From Tetraselmis striata (lineage: Eukaryota; Chlorophyta; Chlorodendrophyceae; Chlorodendrales; Chlorodendraceae), in NCBI GenBank assembly GCA_006384855.1, contig VCJN01000795.1:1-64000 (forward strand): a DNA stretch of 64,000 nt, given 5' to 3'. A program made the translations under genes and the position numbers. The notes below the pieces were generated by a model. The model was not told the DNA's origin. It did not search any database and was given only the letters and a program-made list of their open reading frames with translations. Shown piece after piece: positions 22,829 through 33,778 of the stretch (the first letter of the stretch is position 1; each line of letters starts with the position of its first letter).

Positions 22829-23318
22829 CGTATTATTTCATCCCTTACTTCCACATTCGCTAGCTATTCTCAGCATTCCAGCTGGTGATGTATATAGTCG
22901 CCGTATCTGCGGTAATGCCGTCTTAATACCGCAGTTAATCCGCATTGTTTGCGGCTGGCGGCCGGCGCTCGCTACATATGACGACGATAGATATATATTA
23001 TCCATCTACGATTTACGGTGTAGTCGCTACTGTAGTCGCGGTAAGGATTACAGTTTGATGCTCGCGACCGCCCCTCACCTGCAAGCCATCCAAGTAGCGT
23101 GTGGACACAAACCCAGCAAGCGTTCTGACGCGCCCGCCTTCCGGAGCGAGGCTGGCCCGTCTAAGCAAGCCCCTCCACCCGATCGATCTGCCTGAAAATC
23201 CTGCCGGACCTCGTCAAGCGCCAACTGTTGGTGTGCTGCTGGTTCCCCTGCCTGTGGCCACCGCTACCCCCGCTACACTAGCAGGGTCGCCGTTCGTAGT
23301 GGGCAGTAACACCGCCAG
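22829..23318. promoter_or_regulatory. Upstream region of the ABM-like gene
   Basis: 490 bp between the mobile element and the next start codon. No coding potential seen. It presumably holds the promoter, so the element sits very close to it. Confidence 0.35.
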
Positions 23319-26300
23319 ATGGGCGACGACGTCAAGGCCAGTGACGCTTCGGCGGCAGACGAGCGGTCCGCCTGGGCCGTGTGGGCGGGGGCGTTTAATG
23401 AGGAGATCCAAGAGGAGCTGCAGGGGGGCGGCGAAAGGGAGGTGGTGCTGGAGGTGCCGAGCCAGCAGTCGATGGCACTGTCGGCCGCGGGCTCGGCGGC
23501 CGCGGACGGCACGCCGCGTAAGACCGCGAGAGCTGCCGCCCAGCACTCGCTGCGCTCCTTCGCGCTGCACAATGTCTCCTCCGGCGCCCGCAGCTTCCCG
23601 GGGAGCTTCGGCACTGCCGATGTCGAGCGCAGTGGCGCCTCCGTCTACAAGCGGCCCCCGCCGCAGCGAGGCGCGCTGGAGGCGGAGGAAGCGCGCGCGG
23701 ACAGCGCCAACGGCAGCGCGCTGCTCCGGCAGATGCGCGAGGTCGTCTCCGACTGGGCGGATGACGGCCTCAACCTCACGATGTACATCTGCTTCCAGGT
23801 GCGTGCGCGTTCCTCCTTCCCGCCTCTTACCTCCCCCTATCGCAGGTGGCGGCGCCGCGGGAGTCCCTTGACAAGCCGCATGCATGCCGCTCAGATCATA
23901 TCACATACAATTGATCATACATAAATAGAACACCACTCTTTGGGTTCGCTAATGTTTGTATTCCTTTATACCTCGCGAAGGATTAGAAACTACACATATC
24001 TCCAAATATATCAGAATACATAACGATATTAGCAATTGACGGAACATCTGAGTGATGGCTGTGCAAAACAGTTCTTTACTTTGGGGAGCCGAGAACTCAA
24101 CCTGACGGTGCAGTATAATCATGCATGTATTGCGCATGGGGCATGGGGCGGGCAAGACACCTGAGGGCAGCACCCTCAACACGAGGCGTGCGTTCAAGTA
24201 CCCGTGCCCCAGCGCGGAGTGTCCCCACGGATGAGCGCCGCCGCCCGGGCGCCCTGCGCAGGTGCACCGCAGCAAGACGGCCCGCTTCGAGCAGTTCATA
24301 GAGGACATCATCGTGGTCCAGAGCCAGCACTTTCCGGGCTACAGGGGTGCGTGCCGCAGCCGCCCCGCGACGCGCATGCCCCTGCATGCGCCCCCCTCCC
24401 CGCGAGCACCCCTCACCTGGCACACTCTGTCCCCGCCATCTGAGCGCTGCGCGGGTGGCCCCGTCAGGCACGCTGATGTTCCGCCCCGACGACACCCACT
24501 CCGCGGACACCTGCGCCTACGTCATCGACGTCCGCTACTCGGGCGCAAAGAACCTGTGGTGGGCGCCCAGTCACCCCCACCCGCTGCCGCCCTGCCCTCC
24601 CCTCCCCGGGGTCCCCCATTGACCCGCCACCTCACGCCCGCATGCGCTCAGGCGCTGGCTGCAGAGCCCTCAGCGCGCCGCAATGGTTGCAAAGGCCCAG
24701 GCATCGGAGATGTGGGACAGCGAGGCCACCGTGACCTTTGTCTACGAGGGCCTCGTCTCCACCATCGGTGCCCCCCCCCTCTACCTTCCATATCCCCACT
24801 GCAGCTTCGGGCTGGGCTCCTCGCGTCACCAAAGCCCCCGCTGGCCCATCCCGTGCCAACGCCCCCAGACGACATCTGGAACGACAAGCACGACGACACC
24901 GACAAGGCGGCCCAGGAGGCAGAGCGGCAGCCGGAGCTGGCCAAGTGGCGCGTCATCCTGTTCAACACGCTGTGCGTGTGGATCTCCGTGCTCGTCCTGG
25001 CCTGGCCGTACGGCTCCATGAGCCGCGTCATGCAGGACCAGGGCTGGAACCTGTTTTTGCGGCAGTGGTGGGTCGTTGTGCTGGCGACGGTGGAGGTCCG
25101 GATGCCCCCTCCCCCCGTGCACCCTCAACCCCTCCCCCCAGCGCCGCGGACCTTGAGGTGCTCTCCGGCAGCCGCCGACCGTACCCTCAGCCCGCATGCC
25201 CGCACCCCAACAGGTGCAGTGGCTGCTGGCTCCCTTCTTCCAGCCGTACTGCAAGTGGTTCCTGCTGCGCAAGCGTCCCAGCTTCTGGCTGCTGTACCGG
25301 GAACCGCTGCTCACCTGGTATGAGGTGCGGCGGATAGCCCGCTTGCGGGGAGCAACAGTTGTGCCTGTCCTCTGCTCATGGCAGGGGATCTCGGCGCCAC
25401 ACATGCAGGCGCTGCTTTCATGCTTGACCGAATGGCATGGCGCGATCAGACCTCAAATCCTCCCTGTGCCATCATATGACATAACACAGCATGGCATGAC
25501 ACAACATGGCCTGGCCTGGCATGGCATGGCCTCTAGTGGCATACCATTACCTGGGAGGATATGACATGACTGAGCATGACATGGCATGGCATGGCATGAC
25601 ATGGCATGGCATGGCATGGCATGGCATGGCATGGCATGGCATGGCATGGCATGCCATGGCATGGCATGGCATGACATGACATGACATGACATGACATGAC
25701 ATGACATGACATGACATGACATGACATGACATGACATGACACGACATCATTGCATGGCATGGCATGGCATGGCATGGCATGGCAGGACATGACAGGACAT
25801 GACTGAGCATGGCATGGCAGGACATGACATGACATGACATGACATGACATGACATGACATGACATAACATGACATGACATGACATGACATGACTGAGCAT
25901 GGCATGGCAGGACATGACAGGACATGACTGAGCATGGCATGGCAGGACATGACATGACATGACATGACACGGCATGACATGGCATCATTGCGCAGCATGG
26001 CATGGCATGGTTTAACCAGGCATAACTCGGCCTGATCGTATGACTTCATGTACCGTACCATGACTGCATGGCATGTGACACGGCAGGGGTTTTGGCTGTG
26101 CCGCCCCAAGCCACCTGCATCCGAGGCCGCGTCGACCGAGGGCACCGGCGCAAAGAAGCCGCGGGACGACGGCAAGCGCTTTCTGGCCAGGTTCCAGCGG
26201 GCCGCAGCCCGCGCCAAGGCGAACCTCGCCCGGCAGCACCCGTCCAAGGTGCCCGAGGGCGGGAGCGACAAGTCGGACTCGGCTCCGGAGGAGATGAACC

Positions 26301-28299
26301 AGGCGGACACCATGCTGGGCGTCGCGCGCAGCATGGCGGAGTTCTCCAATCTCGCACAGCGGGTGAAGGAGGGGGAGGAGGGCGGCATCGGCCGCGCACG
26401 CACGGAGGATCTCCTGGGCGAGGCGGACGAACACATGGCAGCGGTCCTGCAGAGCTCCCAGAAACGCCCCGCCAGCGGCGCCGGCATCTCGGTCGTCTTC
26501 AACCACCATGTGGACATGGAGCTCTACGACGAGTACGAGGAGACCCTCCGGGTGCCCCCCCCCCCCCCCCCTCCCCCCGCCATTGCCACACGCACGCACA
26601 CACCCACACATCTCCATCCCCAGGTCCTATGCATGTGCGCCGTTTTGTGTATTAATGGACCCTCCTACAACGGCCCGGGATCTCACACCATCGTGTTGTG
26701 TTTCTGCCTGCCCTCAGGACTATGGGCAGGCTGCGGAGAACTTTGACTGCAAGGGCTTCCTCGGCTGCACCCTTGTCCGCCCAAAGCCCGGCAGCAACAT
26801 GTTCATGTGCGCGCCCCCCCCCCCCCCCCCCCCACCACCTTTAATTCCCCTCATGTATATATTCCGGCGCGGGGACCGGGTTGGGGATAATAAATACATT
26901 AATAAGGGGGTTTCGGCATACTCCCGGTGTAGCGTTTTTACGCGCCGGACCGGAAACCGCTGATACCCGTGCGCTTCATGCTCCGAGGCTCTACACACCC
27001 TTGGGGGCAGCGTCAACCTTGGCGCTCGATGACATGGAGGAGGGTGGCCTTCCCTTTCTCCATGCTGCTGACAATGCGATGGCCCTGGCTGAGAGTGTGG
27101 GTTGGCGGTGCGCGGCAGGATGATCATGCGCTTCCGGGATGCGGCGTCCCTTGAGGTGACCCTTACCCCCCCCCCCCCCCCCCCCCCCCGCCCTCACCGC
27201 GTTCCTCAGTGTGAAGAGAGAGAGGGGGAGTGTGTGCTGTTTGCGTGCATCTTTGTCGTGCTTTATACACAAAGTGCATGTGCAGTATATGCGGATTCCA
27301 CAATGGTTGTGTCAGTGTCGACATGTGCCCATACCTGTGCTTAACTCGCCCTCTCTTTTCAGCCCGCTCCCGATGTACATAAGCAGTTACACTGTATACC
27401 ACGTGTGTGTATTCATCTCCCAGCAAATACCATGACAATGAGGATGTCATGTTTACCAATCCGCCCTGCCTGTCCTGCTTGAGAGCACGGCCAACCCTAC
27501 ACAACCATACTCCGGATCCGCGACATCGACACGTGGCCAGGCCCCTGATTGGGCCAGGCAACATAGGTGGTTGTACTATAAGGGCAGCCGCGGTGTGTGT
27601 GTGTGTGTGTGTGTGTGGTGTGCGCGCGAAAGACCGGCAGGCTGGGCCGGTGGCCTGGGCTGCCCTGCGCAGGTTCCCCTGAGCGCTTGCCGCCCCCCGC
27701 AGGCCTGGATGACCAGCGGCACGCGGCGCCAGATGGCGGCGCGGCTGCACAAGTTCACGCAGTCCGAGGCGGAGGTGCGCGTGGCCACGCACACCGCGCT
27801 GGACCTGCTGCTCACGGGGCACGGCGAGGCGCAGGCCGCGGAGGTGGCCCGGCCGCCGCCCGCCAAGTTCAAGGTCATGATGATCGTGTGCGTGGCGCTC
27901 TACATCTGCAGCCTGCCGAGCGCCTACTGGCTGACGCCCTACATGGGCGCCAACGGCGTCCCCTCCGTCTGGGGCTCCCTCGTCACCTCCACCATCAACA
28001 CCTACCTCCACGGCTACACCCTCACGCCGCTCTTCTCCCTCTGGGCCAAGCCCTGGCTCGACATGGACCGCCCCGAGGTCTTCACCAAGTACCGCTGGCT
28101 CAAGAAGTTCTTCGCGGTGCGCTGGGTCTACGACGGTTTCAGCCCCACGGAGCTGCCCGGCATCATGTGCCTCCTGGTGGGTCTCCTCATCGGCTTTGCC
28201 GTCAGCTCCAACATCTACGACGAGTGGGGGCCCTTTTTCGGCGAGCCCGCGGCCAACGGCACCGTCGTGGCCTGCGGCATGGTCTTCCCTTACCCTTAG
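23319..28299 (+). CDS. Two-module ABM-superfamily membrane protein (COG3224-like), 10 exons, 765 residues
   Basis: Predicted exons: 23319-23798, 24262-24346, 24468-24558, 24652-24767, 24869-25095, 25214-25324, 26087-26551, 26718-26806, 27119-27155, 27703-28299; they join in frame to 765 codons. Residues about 145-250 form an antibiotic-biosynthesis-monooxygenase-type ferredoxin-like fold (ICFQVHRSKTARFEQFIEDI, FPGYRG, YVIDVRYSGAKNLWRWLQSPQR), followed by hydrophobic segments (WRVILFNTLCVWISVLVLAW, WWVVVLATVEV). A charged 150-residue linker leads to a second module (GISVVFNHHVDMELYDEY, CKGFLGCTLVRPKPG, RFRDAASLEAWMTSGTRR) and more membrane segments (VMMIVCVALYICSLPSAYWL, IMCLLVGLLIGFAVSS). The W-S-R motif and C-terminal helices match bacterial COG3224 proteins, of unknown substrate. 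The duplicated arrangement is unusual. Membrane topology is inferred from hydrophobicity only. Confidence 0.75.
25480..26015. repeat. Pentanucleotide array (ATGGC/ATGAC) in intron 6 of the ABM-like gene
   Basis: About 500 bp of 5-bp units, nearly uninterrupted from about 25562. Blocks of ATGGC alternate with blocks of ATGAC and an occasional ATGACTGAGC unit. It lies wholly inside the predicted 25325-26086 intron. Because 5 bp repeats read through every frame without stops on the minus strand, it creates long spurious Met-Ser-Cys-His reading frames. Confidence 0.95.
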
Positions 28300-28999
28300 C
28301 GACGAGCCGCCTCATCAGCACGCAGCGCACCCAGAGGGGACCCGTGACTCGGCCTCATGACCGCGCCCATTTTACCAGTGACTGGCACCTAACTTGCCCA
28401 GGCGCGTGGCGCGGCCTCACCAAGAGACTTGGAGGAGGCACCGGGAGACACTTGATATCAGCCGCCACGGTAGATGATGTTGCCTGACAGCAGCTGCTGC
28501 GCCGCTGCGGTGCCCTTCCATTGCGAGTCGGCTTTGTGTAACACCACGCGCCATTTTCGGCACAGTATGGCAGGCGCTCCATGTTATTCATATCGCGCTC
28601 CATTCAGCCATCACTGGTACTGCGCCGGCTGGTACCAGTGATGGGTTGCCAGTGCCGTAGAGTTTGTGAGGTTTCTGCATATCTGTTCAATTCTTATTGT
28701 TCATGTTGGAATGGCCTTGCCGCCGAGCCAACAAACGTAGTCATTGCACTCGCTGTATCTGCTGCGGGGGACGAACACTTGTGCAGCAGTCGGAGCACTG
28801 TAAGTACTAGCATTGCAGCAGCAATATACTCCAGCAGTAGCAGGGGTGATGGACACAACGTAACGGTGCGTCATCTACTCCTGTACGAACGTTTTATACA
28901 CCTTCCACAAAAGTCTGAGGCCGTTTTTCGCCAAATCCGAGTTTACGAATGGGCAAGTGAACATAGGGTTTATTATGACCGGAAACCCTAGAATACTGC

Positions 29000-30300
29000 A
29001 CATTCATAATATCAGCCTTTATAATCATAGGGTTTAATCAAGCCATGTTACCCTACAACTGCGCCACATGAGTGGCCATGGCGCCACATTAAGGGTTTTA
29101 AGTAGTAGTACCACCACAACACTGGGGTTGGTGCCCCACATGTGCCACCGCGCATGCATAGACCATGGTATGGTGGGATGGCCATGGATGAGTGAGGAAA
29201 CACGTTCGCAAAGGGGCTAGGACGTTGTTGATGGGGCCTGTGAGGCCATGCAAGCGCAAGCCACTGCACGGTGAGTGATGATACCGCCATTGCAACTGCA
29301 ATGCTGCCATGGTCGAGCACCCCAACAACACGCGGGCATTAGTGGAGTTGCAGGGATTGCTCACAAAATTTTAATGAATTTCACTGACTTCTACGCGAGG
29401 GATAGCCAATACATAAGCATCCTTTTGCGGGCGACCGGGGACGTTTCGGGCTACAAACGTCAAAACTAGATCGAAACGTAGTTCATTGCAACATGTGGCC
29501 ACATCACACGCGTGAAACTTTACGGCACGTGCGTCTCAATGCCCAAAACCCGGTGGCGTGACAGTGTGCTGGGTGTACTAGCACACCGGCCACTCATATT
29601 TGGCACATAATGTCTCCCCCGAGTGATGCGCATGGCCGTCACCCCCCCCCCCCCCCCCCCCCCCCGCCCGCGCGCTTTTTATACCAATAGTTTCACCGGC
29701 ATCGATGCATTGCAGTGCACGCCATTCCAGTGCCACTCGGTGACGTGCGATGGGCATGTAGCCATGCACTACTATAGAACGGCTTCGCCTTTCGGCTAGG
29801 AGGCCGTGGGGGCCTTCTCATGCGCGCGTGCGACGATCACGGCAGCAACAATTTTCCTGTGATTTTGCTCGCAAGGCAGCAGAATCCGTACATAGGGCTT
29901 GTCCCATACCCTGAATTACCCAGTTTCCATGCCCTACACACATGGTAGATAGTTATCATACCAAGGGTGCTGGTGTGGTACGAGTACGGAGGCAGTGATG
30001 TCCCATGGCTATGTGTGCAAATGGATGGCGCAATTTATGTGGTTGTGAAGTGCTTGCCAGCTCTTCTTTTGCCTAGGTGAAAGTGCTGATGGGAACGGCT
30101 ACCACAGCATGTCGGGTCTAGCTTGCCATCACAGCATGTCTCCCAAGCCGTACTACCCTTAGCCACATGCATGCACGGCCTCGATGCAGCCACGTATGTG
30201 CAAGCATGTTGATTGAATCCCTGAAACCTGGACTTATGTGGAGGGGTATATTTGCGCCTGCTATATCAGCGTGCTGGCAGCAGCGCAATATTGTCATTAT
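29000..30300 (+). repeat. Diverged dispersed repeat, copy L
   Basis: Shares blocks in the same order with 51450-52760. One runs from GGGATGGCCATG at about 29176 through a GTGAGGAAACAC core; another is GGACTTATGTGGAGGGGT at about 30230. The copies are heavily diverged between blocks. No coding capacity is seen. Confidence 0.45.
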
Positions 30301-30713
30301 CCGTGCGCGCATAATCTATGGAAGTGGTGCAGCATGACGACCATCAGATGCAGTTGTGATGGAAGTTTATTTTATTGATTTGATGGCATCGTAGCCGCCA
30401 CAGCCAGGGGGCGACGAGCCTGCTGCTGTGACATATGGAGCAAACCTATAGATGCATATATCGCGTCCGTATGATTCACCGGTATTAGATTCAGACATAG
30501 CAACTACAAATCCCTACCGGCGACGAGCGCAAACAGGGTAGGAAACGACCCTCGGCGGTGAGGCTACCCCTTTGTGTCTCGGAAAGTCGGACGCGCCCGC
30601 CGTGTGTGCGCCAGTCTGAGCGGCGCCATGGTGGGAGGCAGGTGCCACATATGTAGGCGGCGCAATGCGATATACCGTCAGTGAGTACGGACACAATGCG
30701 CACGGGCGGGGCT

Positions 30714-30806
30714 CGGAAAAAGGGCAATTATTGAGTCAAAATGGGCACATTTCTGGACTCAAAATTGCACCCCCTTAACTCAAAATTGTACCCCTTTTGG
30801 GGGTGC
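30714..30806 (+). repeat. Short dispersed repeat, copy L
   Basis: About 93 bp closely related to 59811-59904. It contains three imperfect internal repeats of an ACTCAAAATTGCACCCC-like unit. Confidence 0.7.
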
Positions 30807-32237
30807 GCCCATCGTTGACACTCGGAAAGCGTCGATCGAGTCATCAAAGGCGCACATACATCTGCCGACATTTATATATTTCAACCACAAATAGCTGGCG
30901 TCACATGAAATGCAACCCCCTCCATATAGTAATTATCATTATCACAGTTTTAAGAAAGATGTCTACAGTGATGATGATTAAAGCTGAGTATAATTAGGAC
31001 CTCGTGATATCGTGCGCTGCTTAATGATGTTGTTGATACCAAACTGATTGTCACGTCAAAGCAGTTGGCGACGCACCACTGTGATAAACTAATCGAGTAA
31101 ACTTATTGACGGTTATTGTCGCCCCTGTAGTTGCGGTCACCGTCTGGCCTGCTGATGGACCCAGCACGAGCCAGGGGAGAAATAAACTCCGGCCTCACAA
31201 CAAATAGCAGCGGTCAGCCAGCCAGTCATTGCATTCCAAGGTATGAATAAAGCAGCCATATCTGCTTTCGGCGCGTATGGATATCTAGACCGTGGCATGT
31301 CTCTTGACCACGACTGCCTGGATTTCGCATGATGTGCTGGAATAAGCCGAGAGTCAGCATACTATAAAGCCATAAAATGACAACGCTGACGTTGTGCCTT
31401 CAGTTCAACCCTCCATGGTGACGCATTTTGCATTGAGCGTGCTGCTATAGGTCGGCATGGTCTGACTACCAGTGCTGGCGCCCACAATAGTATATGTAGC
31501 CGCGAGTGGTGTCAATCCTGTAAGCGATATGTTTGTGTTGCCAAAACACTGAAGCCTCTCGTCTATGCAGCATCATTGCACACCACTTTTGTTTGTTTCT
31601 GAGTCTCAAAATGGCCGAGACGGTCGCACTGGAATTAGCCTAGACGGCGTACTCGGCGTTCTCAAAACACACACACTACCGCCATGACCAGACATATAGC
31701 CACATACAGGATGTGCGTTGCCATGCGTTTCGCCATAATATCCGACACGCGCAGGGTCTCCAGAACAATGCCCTGCAAGCAGCAGGCACCGAAGCAGTAC
31801 ATGTCGTGTCCACGGGGACGCGCGGCAGCGGCGCATTGACACTGCGCCGCTGCACGTCGCGCTTCCGCCGCGATGGCGTTTGGGGCCATCGCTGTACCAA
31901 CAGGTAGTGCCCACTGCGCATGGAAGGAGCGCAGCGGGCCTTTGATGTGTTGGGGCAGCGACCGGCGCGGGTCTCAAATGAACAGACACCGATGAGATAA
32001 ACACATCGACTGATGCCTGCATGGAGCAGACTGCCCAAGTGCCGAGCCGCACATGCCAGGTAACAGCTCCGTCCGGATACCATCCAAGCATGGAATCGGT
32101 CACCATGCTGGCGCACCCATATACGTTTGTATCTACACTACCCATATGTCTATATGCTGTGCGTACTTGTAGACTTTCATCTATCAGTCGGGCTGATGTT
32201 TGTGGCGCCCGCCTCGACCCGCATCTCCTGCGGGCGG

Positions 32238-33746
32238 CTACTCAAACCAGCGCGCCAGAGCGGCCTTCCGCCCGCCGCCCGCGCCGTCGCCCTTGGACGC
32301 CCCGCCGAACAGCTTCTTGGTGTACTCCCCCACCAGCGCGTCCAGCTTGTCCGTGGGCTCCTTCTTCTTGGGCTTGTTCTTCCCCTTCCTGGGCTGCTGC
32401 CGGCCGGCCCCGCCGTTGCCATCTGCCACACGAAAAGGCCAACACAGGCAGGCAACCTCAGCCCCGGTGACATGCGGCACAGCCACGGAATGGCGATTCC
32501 TTCATTAGACAACCCCCCTGTGATGCGAGTACAAGCCCCCCCATCTCATCCATAATCCGGCCATTTGTTTGCCGCTATACTGCCACTGTTTCGCACAGGC
32601 AATGCTTGACATTCTCTCATTAGTATGTCGTTGCCTTTTATTCACTATTTGATCAATCGCACGCACAGTGGCAAGCAATGAAAGGAAGGTGGGAGAGAAG
32701 GGACAAGGGGGGGGGGGGGGGGGGGGCAATCACCGTCCGCCAGGCGGTCCAGCAGGTCGTCCTCGCGCCGCTTCTTCACATGGTGAGCCTGCTCGCGGGC
32801 CGCCTGCTCCCGCATGCGCTTGGCCTTGGCCGCCCCCTTTGCTGTTGCTGCGTCCAGGGGCGCGCCGCCAGCCGCGCCTCCCTTGGCGCCGCGCTTGCCG
32901 TCCGTCCTGGGCGACTTGGCCGCCGGCTGTTCCCCGCCTTCCGGCGCCTGCCGCCGCTTCTTGCCCCTCCCGGCCTCAGCAGCCTTGGCCTTCTTCCCCG
33001 TCAGCGGACGATCCTCTTCCTCACCGTCCGCCGGCGCCTTGGTGGCCTTGCGCTCCGCGATCTTCTCCCTCAGCTTGGCCTTCCACGCCCGCTTCTTCTC
33101 CAGCTTGCTCAGCTGCGCGGCGGCGCCCGCGTCGTCCTCGCCCCCCTGCGGCGCCCGCTTGCCGCTGCCCTTGACGTGCGCCACCTTGAGCGCCATCTTC
33201 CGCTTTAGCCGTGCGTCCTCCACCGCAAACTCAACGATCGGGCGGGTGGCGGGGCCAAAGGGCGCCGGGTTGTTGTTCATCTGGCGCAGGCAGACGAGGG
33301 CGTGCTCCGCATCCTCAAACTCCACGAAGGCACGCCCCCGGGACCTGCCACCCAGCAGCAGCTTACACGAGTCAGCGACACTTGGTCATCACCCCGCTCT
33401 CGCTACGCTCCCTGGCAAGCGATATGTGACAAGCGGGGCGACATTTGATGTACTGCGGTGCACAAGCCGGTGTCGAGGGCGGACTCCACCACACATGCAT
33501 CGCAGGCATGGCATGTGCACCGCCCATGACAAATCAGGAAACCGGTACGAGCAGGTGACGTGCATGGCAATTGCATTCCATCCAGGCGAGGCATGCGGCT
33601 GCCGCTGAGCTGATTGCGACTTGGTGTGTCGTCTATATGTACACGCCAAACACTCTATATACTTGCGTATATGCCTCCAGGATTGCTTGCACAAATCGCA
33701 GTGCTTTCAGCGGGACAACGCTGAAGGGACGGCAGGTGGCCATGGT

Positions 33747-33778
<32 letters not shown>

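Larger units (their letters stand above)
28300..32237. other. Repeat-rich non-coding region
   Basis: About 3.9 kb between two convergent genes. No ORF is convincing. It contains a block (29000-30300) related to 51450-52760 and a short dispersed repeat (30714-30806) related to 59811-59904. Confidence 0.5.

Noticed and set aside
25453..26517. Long minus-strand ORFs rich in Met-Ser-Cys-His and Met-Pro-Cys-His
   Set aside because: They are readings of the ATGAC/ATGGC pentamer array, which has no stop in those frames; not genes.
31606..32145. 179-codon minus-strand ORF
   Set aside because: No motif, irregular composition and no neighbouring exons that extend it.
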